DNA from: Bacteroidales bacterium
GTDB taxonomy: Bacteria; Bacteroidota; Bacteroidia; Bacteroidales; UBA932
Length of the DNA stretch: 55,994 nt
Reading direction: 5' to 3'
Assembly (NCBI GenBank): GCA_024401865.1
Contig: JAKSKI010000004.1
Location: forward strand, 1 to 55,994
This document shows, piece after piece, positions 33,548 through 42,484 of this stretch (position 1 is its first letter; every line of letters begins with the position of its first letter). A program made the translations under genes and the position numbers. A model generated the notes under the pieces. It ran no database searches, was not told where the DNA came from, and worked only from the letters and a program-made list of their open reading frames with translations.

Positions 33548-36346
33548 TTATTGTTGGCTCTCGAACCAAATTAATTTGACCGGACCCTGAAGGCCTGAGG
33601 GCTGCAGAGGGGATTCGGGCGAGTAGAACTGCCAGGGAGTGTATGTGATTCTCTGACCTGCGGGTTTGGAAGAATCGCCTATGAGTCTGTTGGCCCAGTC
33701 ATTCGTGACCTCGATCTCCAGGTGGTTGGTACCGGACTTCAATGCCCCGTCAGTATCCAACACATAAGGGCTGTGCCAGGAAAGGCCGAGATTCCTGCCG
33801 TTGAGATACACTCTTGCCATATGGTATACGTCTCCCAAATCCAGAACAGCCGTTCCTTCAATGCTCTTGATCTCGAAATCCGTGCTGTAGACCGCCGTGC
33901 CCGAATAATGTCTGATGCCTTCATCCTCATTGCAGTCAAGCCTCTCAAGTGAAGTCATCCGGGTCGAAGCCGGAGCCCCAAGCCCCTCCTTGAATGCGAC
34001 TTCCCAAGGGCCGCCGATTATCGTTTCTCCGCATTCAACCTTCCTGCCGGGGATTGCGGATGCCTTGCCGCTATGGTCCACCACCACAAACCCGGCACCG
34101 TCCTGATCCAGATGAAGTCTGCATTCAAGCCTTCCGTCGTGGAATTCCGCTCCCAGGGGAGTCCTGGTGCCGCTTTCGGCATCCCAATAACTTACACTTC
34201 CATCCGATGTGCGCAGAGACAGCGGGAATTCGCCTCCTTCCGGTGAGATGTTGCCTATCCAATAGATGTCTGCACCCGGCAGAGCTCTGTGCAGGAAGCG
34301 GAAACGACCGTCATCTCCGGGCCTGTCCCTGACAATCAGGTCGGGCTCTATGCCAACCCTCCTCAGAGCACTCAGACAAGTCTTGCCCACGTCTTTTCCA
34401 CGGGCGTCGCAGACGGTAACACCCGCTCTCCGCAACTCTTCGATACGTGACTCCAGAGCAGGCGTCATCACGTCAATACGATTGTCTATCAGCAATATGC
34501 TGTATTCCATTCCGCCGGGACTGACAAGATGCCCGTCCTTCACTTCGAGGACATTTTGGAGGATGTCGGAATTGACGAAATCATAGCTGTATCCGAACGG
34601 GATGTCCGGGCGGGCTTCCCTGAACCTTGCGGTGATATTCGTGTCCTCGCCATAAAGATAGGCGATATCGGCCACGTAACGTCCCTGCTGAAGCATATAG
34701 CAGCTGCGGCGGAGGTAGTCGTGCCACGGACGGGCCTCTTCCGCCCAGGTTTCGTGCCGGTTGAACCAGTTGCCGAACGAACCGAGTCCCAATCCGGGGA
34801 AAAGGCTGTCGCAGGGCTGGTGCGGTGAACAGTGGAGTATGAATCTGTTGAGTCCTTCGGACATTGCCGCGTCAGCCAGGCGTTTGAGATTGGCCGGGTG
34901 ACATTGATAGGCGGGGAAATGGCCCGCCACCGTAGGCCTGCTGTTGACCGAGAACGACTCGGCGGCGCAGACGTTGCCCCCATATATGTGTGCAACTGAA
35001 GCTGACTCGTGAATGTCGGCATCGGCTGTGGGGTTGGATGCATACCATCCGTTGTTGAAATTGACCCAGATGGCACCCATAGGCACGGCAGCCCTGCGCT
35101 TGGGCATCATTCCGTCACCCATAAATGCAGTCGCCTGCTCGTGGGATTCGACGTGGGTGCGCATTCCGTATCGTGCCAGAATAGAATCGGCCAGATCGTA
35201 ATGATATTCGGTAATCATCTCTCCCAGAGTGAGTTTCCAGTCGAACAGGAAGTCATCGCTTTGAGAGGCGCTTCCTACCGGGATGCCGGCCAGGACGGGG
35301 AGCCAGGGAATGAGGTCGTACCCGCGCCTTGCCTTGAACTCTTCGGGCATAAGAGGAGTCCAGCTGCCCTTCCCGGCCTCGTAACTGTCAATCATTACGT
35401 ATTTTATGACAGAACCCAGACGATGTCCGCCGGTTTTGTCCATAATGGACAGGTAGTCATCATAATAGCGGGTCATAGCCTCCCGGCTGAGTTTGTCGGC
35501 CTCCAGACCTTTACCTGCCTTCTCCACGGGGCCGTTCTGCTTGCCGAGAAGATTGTATCCGAAACGCATTATCTTCCATTCGCCCCGGGGAGCTTTCCAG
35601 TGCAGGACCCCGTTCCTGACTTTGCCGCTTATGTCAAGCACTTCCCTGGCGGCATGAACCGCTGTCGTAGCGGGGAAGTGGCTTCTCACCCTCCAGTCGG
35701 GAATGAACCCGGCCTTGTTGATCCATGCGGCGACAGTGTCTTCCGGCTCCATTCCATCCATCCTGACAGCCAGGACTGCGATGTCTCTGTAGAAACGGAA
35801 TCTGTATATGTCATCGGGGTATAGCGGCTTGTCCTGAAACGGCCCGCTGAATTCGTATGGCTCGGGCAGACTGATATCAAGCCTTCTGCCGCCTTTGACG
35901 TCCAGGCTGCGCCAGGTGAGCTTTTTCTGCGCATCCTCTTCCTTGACCCAGGGCCCCCCGGTAGCGCTCCATCCAGGAGAACTGGCTATGCTGACTTCCA
36001 GTCCGAGGGAATCCGCCACGTCAAGAGCATAGGAGAACATATCGTCCCATTCGGGGGAGAAGAGCTCTATGCGTTTGTCCACTATCACGTGGGTCGGAGC
36101 CAGCTGTGCGTTGAACTGGTGGAAACCGCCGATGCCGGCCCTGTCCATCCATTCGAGATCCTTGCGGATACCGTCCCTGGTGACGTTGCCGTGCATCCAG
36201 TGCCACCACACCCGCGGGGCATATTCCTTGGAAGGGTTGGCGAATCCGAGGAAGAGACTGTCATTTACAGCACATCGGGCGCTGGCGGAAAGCGCCGCCC
36301 CTGCAAGGCAGAGAACTGCGGCGAAGAATCTGAGATGGTTGTTCAT
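33548..36346 (-). CDS. GH106-like glycoside hydrolase (alpha-L-rhamnosidase family), secreted
   Basis: The start is taken at 36346, where MNNHLRFFAAVLCLAGAALSASA gives a clear signal peptide; the open frame extends upstream only through the antisense of the TPP riboswitch. The 932-residue protein begins its catalytic region with PRVWWHWMHGNVTRDGIRKD and AGIGGFHQF, the hallmark of GH106. It ends in a beta-sandwich with LDLGDVYHMARVYLNG. GH106 enzymes remove alpha-L-rhamnose from pectin or bacterial glycans. Specificity is not certain, and no SusC/D pair is nearby. It is divergent from the thiamin receptor. Confidence 0.85.
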   Translation of the reverse strand: MNNHLRFFAAVLCLAGAALSASARCAVNDSLFLGFANPSKEYAPRVWWHWMHGNVTRDGIRKDLEWMDRAGIGGFHQFNAQLAPTHVIVDKRIELFSPEWDDMFSYALDVADSLGLEVSIASSPGWSATGGPWVKEEDAQKKLTWRSLDVKGGRRLDISLPEPYEFSGPFQDKPLYPDDIYRFRFYRDIAVLAVRMDGMEPEDTVAAWINKAGFIPDWRVRSHFPATTAVHAAREVLDISGKVRNGVLHWKAPRGEWKIMRFGYNLLGKQNGPVEKAGKGLEADKLSREAMTRYYDDYLSIMDKTGGHRLGSVIKYVMIDSYEAGKGSWTPLMPEEFKARRGYDLIPWLPVLAGIPVGSASQSDDFLFDWKLTLGEMITEYHYDLADSILARYGMRTHVESHEQATAFMGDGMMPKRRAAVPMGAIWVNFNNGWYASNPTADADIHESASVAHIYGGNVCAAESFSVNSRPTVAGHFPAYQCHPANLKRLADAAMSEGLNRFILHCSPHQPCDSLFPGLGLGSFGNWFNRHETWAEEARPWHDYLRRSCYMLQQGRYVADIAYLYGEDTNITARFREARPDIPFGYSYDFVNSDILQNVLEVKDGHLVSPGGMEYSILLIDNRIDVMTPALESRIEELRRAGVTVCDARGKDVGKTCLSALRRVGIEPDLIVRDRPGDDGRFRFLHRALPGADIYWIGNISPEGGEFPLSLRTSDGSVSYWDAESGTRTPLGAEFHDGRLECRLHLDQDGAGFVVVDHSGKASAIPGRKVECGETIIGGPWEVAFKEGLGAPASTRMTSLERLDCNEDEGIRHYSGTAVYSTDFEIKSIEGTAVLDLGDVYHMARVYLNGRNLGLSWHSPYVLDTDGALKSGTNHLEIEVTNDWANRLIGDSSKPAGQRITYTPWQFYSPESPLQPSGLQGPVKLIWFESQQ

Positions 36347-36373
36347 ATACTTCGCAAGATACGATTTTTTCCA

Positions 36374-36381
36374 TATATTTG
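36374..36381 (+). promoter_or_regulatory. -7 box driving the TPP riboswitch and TonB receptor
   Basis: TATATTTG, an exact TAnnTTTG match, ending about 7 bases before the first bases of the aptamer, so transcription should start at its 5' edge. Confidence 0.65.
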
Positions 36382-36387
36382 CACTGC

Positions 36388-36457
36388 AATTAGGGGTACC
36401 GGACTTCCGGTTGAGATATACCCTTCGAACTTGATGCGGGTAATTCCGCCGTAAGGA
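36388..36457 (+). ncRNA. TPP riboswitch (THI element)
   Basis: The sequence shows the THI-box order: GGGGTACC, then a P3 arm with ACCGG/CCGGT, TTGAGA (consensus CTGAGA) and ATACCC. GAACTTGAT, the P4/P5 arm GCGGGTAATTCCGC, and GTAAGGAA (consensus GTAGGGAA) follow. TPP binding normally shuts off thiamin genes. The aptamer ends only one or two bases before the ATG, and its last segment contains the AAGGA that could act as the ribosome site. Control is probably translational and direct, without a separate expression platform. Confidence 0.85.
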
Positions 36458-36458
36458 A

Positions 36459-38384
36459 ATGAATGTTTTTATTGTTCTTGCGCTTCTGTCAGCGCTGTCG
36501 GATCCGTCGGAGGTTACGGACAGAATAGACAGTACCGTAGTTGTTGCTTCCCGCGCGGGCAGAGACACTCCCATCCCCAACGTTACGATTGACAAGGAAG
36601 AGCTTCGTCTGCCCAATCCATCCTATTCCCTGCCCTTGTCCATATCAGGGCTGCCTTCAGTCGTGTCTGCAGGCGAAGGCGGGACGGGAATCGGATATAC
36701 CAGTCTCCGCATCAGGGGCGTGCCCGGCTCCCAGACCATCGTAAGCCTCAATGGCATAGCTCTCAATGATGCCGAAGACCAGGAGGTGTTCTGGGCCAAC
36801 ATACCGTCCCTGTCCAATTATCTCGGAAGCGTGCAGGTACAGAGGGGGTTGGGTACAACGGTCTCAGGACCGGGAGCCTTCGGCGCGGCGGTGAATATGC
36901 TTACCGATTCCGCCACGGACAGACCTTCCGGCGGCGCCTCGCTCTCATATGGAGCGTTCCACACTTTCACCTCATCGGTCAGGGCATCTACAGGTGTGCT
37001 CAAATGCGGATTCTATGCGGATGCGGCGTTCTCTTACAACAGTACCGACGGTTACAGGTATGGAGCTTTCGGCAATGTATATTCGGTATTTGCAAATCTG
37101 GGTTGGAAAGGGGCAAGGGATGAGGTCAGGGCGACCTTCCTTCACGGCAATCAGCGTACCGGCATCACCTGGGAAGGCATAAGTCAGGAGCAATATGAGC
37201 GTGACAGAAGATTCAATCCGGCTGAAGGGAATACAGACAACTACCGCCAAAGCCACTTCCAACTCAATTGGAAGCACCGTTTCCTCCCGTCCCTTGACAG
37301 TGACGTGACGCTCAATTACACTGACGGATACGGTTATTATGAATATTCGCCCAGAAGAGATATCCAGGACAACGGACTGTGGGTGCTTCGTGCCGAACTG
37401 AAGTACAAGACCCGCGCGCTGTCAATGTCCGGAGGGGTGTACCTGTCCAGTTATGAAGGTGATCATATCGGACGATCCGGAGAGAGTGAACTGTACTCGA
37501 ACAAAGGCGCAAAGCGTGAAGCCGACGCCTGGGTCAGGGCGGAATGGGCTCCCTGGTATTTCAGGGGTTCCAGCCTTTATGCCGATTTGCAGTACAGGGG
37601 ACTCGTACATCGGATGAACGGCCCAGACGAATACGGTCAGGTGCTAGCATACGACAGGACCAACTCATTCTTCAATCCGCGAGTGGGCGCCAATGTCAAG
37701 CTCTCTGCAAAGAACAATTTGTTCGTATCCGCCGCTCTGGGCCACAGGGAACCGTCCAGGTCTGATATCCAGTCGTCTCTCCTTGCTGCCGGCTCATCCG
37801 GCCTCAAGCCCGAGAAAATGCTTGATTTCGAGCTCGGCCACAGGTTCGAAGGATACATATGGAAGGCCTCAGCCACCGTGTTTGCAATGGAGTATTTCGA
37901 TATGCTGGTCGAGACAGGGTATGTGGATATGGGAGGATATGCCATCAAACGCAATGTGGACAATGCTTTCAGAAGGGGAGTGGAACTTGCCGGGGAACTG
38001 GATTGCAGACTGTTTAAGATAGAAGGCAACATATCCCTTAGCTCCAATAAGATACGTGATGTGGGCGATATCATTATGAGCCCTGCGGTGGTGGGTATGT
38101 TGCGCTGGACACAACTGCTCTGGACCAACGGGAAACTGTCATTGGGAGGCAAACTTGTAGGAGACCAGTATTGGCAGAACGGAGGCTCTTCCGATTGCCG
38201 GATACCTGCCTACTGTGTCTTCGATTTCATGCTCAGGCACGACTTCATATTCGTTCCCGGTCTGTCGGCCGCTTTATATGTGGACAATCTGTTCAATCAC
38301 AGATACTATGCGTATGCCAATATGACGGGCGTCTTTGCCCAACCGCCCATCAACTGTATGTTCAGGCTTGAATACTCATTCTGA
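36459..38384 (+). CDS. TonB-dependent outer membrane receptor, probably for thiamin
   Basis: The 641-residue protein has a short hydrophobic start and a plug domain (STVVVASRAGRDTP, GIGYTSLRIRGVPGSQT, TVSGPGAFGAAVNMLTD). A 22-strand-like barrel follows, ending in LEYSF with the usual terminal Phe. The TPP riboswitch directly before it ties it to thiamin or a precursor; thiamin-regulated TonB receptors are known in Bacteroidota. The usual partners PnuT and thiamin pyrophosphokinase are not adjacent here. The signal peptide is short, so the annotated start may be slightly off, but the riboswitch leaves no room upstream. Confidence 0.85.
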   Translation: MNVFIVLALLSALSDPSEVTDRIDSTVVVASRAGRDTPIPNVTIDKEELRLPNPSYSLPLSISGLPSVVSAGEGGTGIGYTSLRIRGVPGSQTIVSLNGIALNDAEDQEVFWANIPSLSNYLGSVQVQRGLGTTVSGPGAFGAAVNMLTDSATDRPSGGASLSYGAFHTFTSSVRASTGVLKCGFYADAAFSYNSTDGYRYGAFGNVYSVFANLGWKGARDEVRATFLHGNQRTGITWEGISQEQYERDRRFNPAEGNTDNYRQSHFQLNWKHRFLPSLDSDVTLNYTDGYGYYEYSPRRDIQDNGLWVLRAELKYKTRALSMSGGVYLSSYEGDHIGRSGESELYSNKGAKREADAWVRAEWAPWYFRGSSLYADLQYRGLVHRMNGPDEYGQVLAYDRTNSFFNPRVGANVKLSAKNNLFVSAALGHREPSRSDIQSSLLAAGSSGLKPEKMLDFELGHRFEGYIWKASATVFAMEYFDMLVETGYVDMGGYAIKRNVDNAFRRGVELAGELDCRLFKIEGNISLSSNKIRDVGDIIMSPAVVGMLRWTQLLWTNGKLSLGGKLVGDQYWQNGGSSDCRIPAYCVFDFMLRHDFIFVPGLSAALYVDNLFNHRYYAYANMTGVFAQPPINCMFRLEYSF

Positions 38385-38417
38385 CGGGCATTTGTTGGAG
38401 CGTTGGATAATATTGCG

Positions 38418-38425
38418 TACATTTG
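38418..38425 (+). promoter_or_regulatory. -7 box of the nitroreductase gene
   Basis: TACATTTG is an exact match, 19 bases before the ATG at 38445. This separates the nitroreductase unit from the riboswitch-controlled receptor. Confidence 0.5.
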
Positions 38426-38444
38426 AAAAATCTATATCTGATAT

Positions 38445-38921
38445 ATGGAATACAAGGAACTTTTGCGGACCCGGCACAGTGTCAGGAATTTTACTGAAAG
38501 GGAGATTGAACGTCCCGTTCTGGATGAGATCATAGAAGAGGCCGGAATGGCCCCTTCCTCGAAGAATTCCAGAAGCAGCGGATTTATGATAATCGAGGAC
38601 AGATCCACGCTCGAGGCCATTTCGCAGATGCGTCAGCACGGCTCCGGCCTCATTGCGCACGCCGCTGCGGCCATCGTTGTACTGGGTGATGTGGAAGCGA
38701 CTGACCTGTGGCTGGACAATGCCGCCATCAGCGCCACATATATCCTGCTGTCCGCTGTCGACAAGGGTCTGGGTGCCTGCTGGGTCCACGTCAACGGCCG
38801 TCCCCGCGTCAAGGACGATCCCTCTATGGGGACAGCGGAGGAATACCTTCGCGAACTGCTCGGCATCAAGGACAATATGAAGCCTCTGTGCGTTGTCGCG
38901 CTGGGGTATGAGGCCAAGTGA
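38445..38921 (+). CDS. Nitroreductase-family flavoprotein
   Basis: The 158-residue protein has the family start RTRHSVRNFTEREIE, the substrate/FMN loop APSSKNSRSSGFMII and AAISATYILLSAVDKGLGACWV. It is likely an FMN-dependent oxidoreductase acting as a dimer. It is on the short side for the family, and the natural substrate is unknown. It overlaps the next gene by one base (TGATG). Confidence 0.88.
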   Translation: MEYKELLRTRHSVRNFTEREIERPVLDEIIEEAGMAPSSKNSRSSGFMIIEDRSTLEAISQMRQHGSGLIAHAAAAIVVLGDVEATDLWLDNAAISATYILLSAVDKGLGACWVHVNGRPRVKDDPSMGTAEEYLRELLGIKDNMKPLCVVALGYEAK

Positions 38922-39670
38922 TGCGGAAACTGATTTGCATACTGCTATTTGCTCTCGTCCTGACACCTGTGTGCCGGTCAAAGGTTCCGGTAAATTATAA
39001 GCTGCGGGTCGTTGGCGAATACAACCACGATGTCAAGGCCTATACCCAGGGTCTGTTCTTCGACGGAGGAGTGCTGTATGAGAGTACCGGACAGTGGGGA
39101 GAGTCTTCTTTCCGCAAGGTCGACCTTGCTTCCGGCAAAGTGCTCGAACGCCTGCAGTTCGGCCGCAAGTATTTCGTGGAGGGCAGTGTGATGCTGGGTG
39201 GGGAGTTGTTTGTACTTACCTGGACCAACAAGGTGGCGTTTGTCTACGGTGCCGGCGATCTCAAATACCGCAAGACCTATTCGTATCCCCGCGAAGGATG
39301 GGGCCTTACCACTGACGGCAGAAGCCTGATAGCATCGGACGGCTCATCCAAACTATATTTCATGGATACGCACTTTGCGCTGGAACGCAGCGTCAATGTC
39401 ACTATGAACGGCAGGCCGGTAAGGTATCTCAACGAACTGGAGTGGATTGACGGTAAGGTCTGGGCCAACATATATATGACGGATGTCATCGTGATCATCA
39501 ATCCATCGGACGGTGTGGTGGAGGCTGTCATCAATTGTGAGGGTCTGCTTCCGGATTCTCTCCGCAAGGCGGACACGGATGTGCTCAACGGCATAGCCTG
39601 CCTGGACGGCCGCATTTTCCTCACGGGAAAGAACTGGCCTCGGATGTATGAGGTTAAGCTTGTGCATTGA
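38921..39670 (+). CDS. Glutaminyl-peptide cyclotransferase (plant/bacterial type), secreted
   Basis: The start is the ATG at 38921 rather than the GTG one codon before. The 249-residue protein has a signal peptide and a five-bladed beta-propeller pattern (YTQGLFFDGGVLYESTG, GWGLTTDG, YLNELEWIDGKVWANIY, LNGIACLDGR). These match the glutamine cyclotransferase family that turns N-terminal Gln into pyroglutamate. In Bacteroidota such enzymes act on secreted proteins after signal peptide cleavage. It is coupled to the nitroreductase upstream. Confidence 0.88.
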   Translation: MRKLICILLFALVLTPVCRSKVPVNYKLRVVGEYNHDVKAYTQGLFFDGGVLYESTGQWGESSFRKVDLASGKVLERLQFGRKYFVEGSVMLGGELFVLTWTNKVAFVYGAGDLKYRKTYSYPREGWGLTTDGRSLIASDGSSKLYFMDTHFALERSVNVTMNGRPVRYLNELEWIDGKVWANIYMTDVIVIINPSDGVVEAVINCEGLLPDSLRKADTDVLNGIACLDGRIFLTGKNWPRMYEVKLVH

Positions 39671-39684
39671 ACCCCTTTCACCAT

Positions 39685-41880
39685 ATGAAAAGCGTAATGT
39701 TCCGGATATCGTTGCTCTGGCTGTTACTGGAGGTCCTGTGCTCCTGCGACTGCGTCAGAGGCCGCGCATTGTATTCGATGGAGGAGTTCGAGTCTCCCGC
39801 AATGAAATGGAGGCCGATTCCGCTTTGGTTCTGGAATGATGCGCGTGTGACGGAGCAGGATATGGAATACCAGCTCCGGTCGATGATCGAAAAGGATCTG
39901 TACGGAGGCTGCGCCATTCTCCCGTTCGGCCCGGGGTTCGGGCCCGAATATCTTTCGGAGGAGTATTTCAGACTATATGGCAAGGCAATCTCCATTGCGG
40001 AGTCATACGGGGCAAGGATGTCCCTTTATGACGAATACGGATTCCCCAGCGGCAGTATGGGCGCAAAGCACGGTGACGGCAAGGCCCGATTCGCGGAGAA
40101 ACACCCTGGGATGACACTCAAGCGCCTTGACAAGGACGAATATCACTGTGCTCCGGGGGATACGGTGAGAATCGATTTGTCGGAAGCTCAGGGCAGGATA
40201 ATGGCTGTGACCGCTTATGACCGGCGCAGCGGTGAAGTGACGGATTTGCGTGACTGTATCCATGAGCGCGTTTTGTCCTGGGCACCGGCCGACACGGCCG
40301 AGACCGTGATGGTGTTCCGATGCGTTACGGACTCGGACCCCAATGTCGACTATCTCAGCGCCGAAGCCGTGTCCTGTTTCGTGCAGGATACGCACGGGGC
40401 GTACTTTGAACGTTTCCCGGAGGCGTTCGGCAATGTCATTGAGTCCACATTCTTTGATGAGCCGACGATGTACCGCTGCTCCGGCAGGGTCTGGACAGAC
40501 AATTTCAACGAGAAGTTCATCGAACGCTACGGATTCGAACCGGACTGTCTGTACCCTGCGTTGTGGTACGACATAGGGGAAGGTACAACTCTGGCCCGTT
40601 GCCGTATGTACTCTCTCCGCTCCCAACTCTATGCCGAGGGATTCATGAAGACGATAGGGGACTGGAGCCGGGCCCACGGCATCGAATCGACCGGACATCA
40701 GGATCAGGAAGAGATACTCAATACCACATCCCTCTCGGGGGACCTCATGCTTTGCGGCAAGTATATGACCATGCCAGGCATAGACAAGATAGGAGGCGAC
40801 CGTCCCGCGGAGAATTTCTACAAGGTCGTGTCATCATCAGCCCGGAACTGGGACCACCCGTATGTGATGTCGGAGACTTTCGGGGCAATGGGCAACATTC
40901 CCGTCGATTCGCTGTATCTTACGGCTGTCGAACAATACACAAAGGGCATAACGGACCTTATATGTCACGCCGTATGGTATGATGACTCGAATGTGACTTT
41001 CCCTCCCGAACTCTCCTGGCGCAATCCCCTGTATCGCGACTCTCTTCCCGCATTCAATACTTTTCTGGCCAGGTTGAGGTATATTCTGGCCCGACCCGGA
41101 AGACACGTTGCCGATGTGGCTGTCCTCTACCCGGTGCAAACCCAGTACGCAGGACACTATATGGACGGACCTCTGGGCAGATTTGCCGGAGGTGTAGCTG
41201 TCGAAGGGTCAGATTATGACCGGCTTTCGGCGATTCTGACCGATTCTCTCGGTATTGATTTCACATATATTCATCCCGAAGTCCTGAACGGGCGATGCAG
41301 CGTCGTAAATGGCGGACGCATTGTGCTTGACAATGACATCGACCGCGAATCATACAGCGTCATAATCCTTCCGGCGGTCAGGGTTATCGACATTGACAAT
41401 CTGCGCAAGATAGATAAGGCTGCGCGAAGAGGTGCTAAAGTGATATTCACGACTCTTCTGCCCGAACAGTCGGCTACGGATGAGGCAACGGATGCCGAGG
41501 TCGCCGACAAGGTCGAGTCGATGCTCCGTTCGGGCCGGGCTTCCTATCTTCCCGAACTCTCGCCGGCAACCATATCGGGGGCGCTTGACGGCTTTGTGCC
41601 CGATGTCTCATTCGACGGCCCCGGAGTGTTCAATAACATCCATAAAGTGATCGGAGGCAGGGACGTCTATTATCTGGGCAATATCGGCGGGGACAGCCTG
41701 ACTCTGACAGTGAGCCTCAGAGGTGCCTTCAAATCCCTTTGCGCCCTGGATCCCCGGACCGGTGCCAGGACGGCCCTCAGGAGCGGATGCCATCGGGGAC
41801 GAACAGTATTTGAACTCACCTTGGAGCCCTCTCATAGCCGGATAATACTGGCCGAAGACTGCCTTGCCCGTCCCGAATAG
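39685..41880 (+). CDS. Second GH106-like glycoside hydrolase, lipoprotein-like
   Basis: The start is the ATG at 39685, 14 bases after the cyclotransferase stop. The 731-residue protein has an N-terminal hydrophobic signal ending in Cys residues (LLLEVLCSCDC). A GH106-type start of the catalytic region follows (RPIPLWFWNDARVTEQDM, EKDLYGGCAILPF, YDEYGFPSG). It is shorter than the gene at 33548 and lacks most of the C-terminal beta-sandwich. It presumably removes a deoxy sugar such as rhamnose from glycans, but activity is untested and divergent members exist. Confidence 0.75.
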   Translation: MKSVMFRISLLWLLLEVLCSCDCVRGRALYSMEEFESPAMKWRPIPLWFWNDARVTEQDMEYQLRSMIEKDLYGGCAILPFGPGFGPEYLSEEYFRLYGKAISIAESYGARMSLYDEYGFPSGSMGAKHGDGKARFAEKHPGMTLKRLDKDEYHCAPGDTVRIDLSEAQGRIMAVTAYDRRSGEVTDLRDCIHERVLSWAPADTAETVMVFRCVTDSDPNVDYLSAEAVSCFVQDTHGAYFERFPEAFGNVIESTFFDEPTMYRCSGRVWTDNFNEKFIERYGFEPDCLYPALWYDIGEGTTLARCRMYSLRSQLYAEGFMKTIGDWSRAHGIESTGHQDQEEILNTTSLSGDLMLCGKYMTMPGIDKIGGDRPAENFYKVVSSSARNWDHPYVMSETFGAMGNIPVDSLYLTAVEQYTKGITDLICHAVWYDDSNVTFPPELSWRNPLYRDSLPAFNTFLARLRYILARPGRHVADVAVLYPVQTQYAGHYMDGPLGRFAGGVAVEGSDYDRLSAILTDSLGIDFTYIHPEVLNGRCSVVNGGRIVLDNDIDRESYSVIILPAVRVIDIDNLRKIDKAARRGAKVIFTTLLPEQSATDEATDAEVADKVESMLRSGRASYLPELSPATISGALDGFVPDVSFDGPGVFNNIHKVIGGRDVYYLGNIGGDSLTLTVSLRGAFKSLCALDPRTGARTALRSGCHRGRTVFELTLEPSHSRIILAEDCLARPE

Positions 41881-41907
41881 ACATTTTGTCATATTATCTG
41901 ACAATAG

Positions 41908-41938
41908 TTTGCAATTGGAACGGAATTTGCGATATTTG
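41908..41938 (+). promoter_or_regulatory. Promoter of ssrA
   Basis: TTTG (41908-41911) and GATATTTG (41931-41938, one mismatch to TAnnTTTG) are separated by 19 bp. They end 13 bases before the tmRNA. Confidence 0.6.
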
Positions 41939-41951
41939 CAGTCGCTAACCC

Positions 41952-42347
41952 GGGGATGTTTTGGTTTTGACAGCATCGATCGCGGGGAGTAAGCACGCCG
42001 GGAGTCGGAGGCCCTCCCGTTAATCTCAGTCTTCAACCAATTTAGTTGGCAACAACTCTTATGCACTCGCTGCCTAATCGACCAAGTCGAACGGCTTAAT
42101 CCAGACCGCCAAGGTCGCGGTCGGACGAGTATCCCACAGCCTTTAAGCCGGTTATGTGCTGAGTCTGGGGTATCATTCAAACCGGATGCGCGGGACGGAC
42201 GCCTCTATGTCCCGTCAAGATTCAGAGGATAAGAGAGGGGTCAGCCCGTCTTCCGGCGTCCCTGATCCGACAATCAAAGGAAGAATAAGCGTGTAGAAAG
42301 CTTTTCGGGGCGTTGTTTGGACGCGGGTTCGAGTCCCGCCATCTCCA
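41952..42347 (+). ncRNA. ssrA: Transfer-messenger RNA
   Basis: The 5' end GGGGATG pairs with the 3' end CATCTCC to form the tRNA-like acceptor. The D-arm region reads GGTTTTGACAGC and the T-arm GCGGGTTCGAGTCCCGC. The tag reading frame at 42048-42074 (stop TAA 42075-42077) encodes GNNSYALAA, which ends with the usual proteolysis signal. It rescues stalled ribosomes with SmpB. CCA is not encoded. Confidence 0.94.
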
Positions 42348-42379
42348 CTCCCGCTGTCCCGGTTGAGGACGGTTATTCG

Positions 42380-42406
42380 AAGGTCCGGTCTGTCCGGGCC
42401 TTTTTT
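42380..42406 (+). terminator. Intrinsic terminator downstream of ssrA
   Basis: AAGGTCCGG (42380-42388) pairs with CCGGGCCTT (42394-42402, one G-U), followed by TTTTTT. Confidence 0.8.
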
Positions 42407-42484
42407 GTGGCCGAAAAAGGCCCGAAAAATAGGAAATCCGCAGATTAATGACTAAATTTCGAGGTTAAATGTGGATTCTCTGAG

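Noticed and set aside
36347-36616. N-terminal extension of the first GH106-like protein to 36616
   Set aside because: It would read antisense through the TPP riboswitch and receptor start and would bury a clear signal peptide that begins at 36346.
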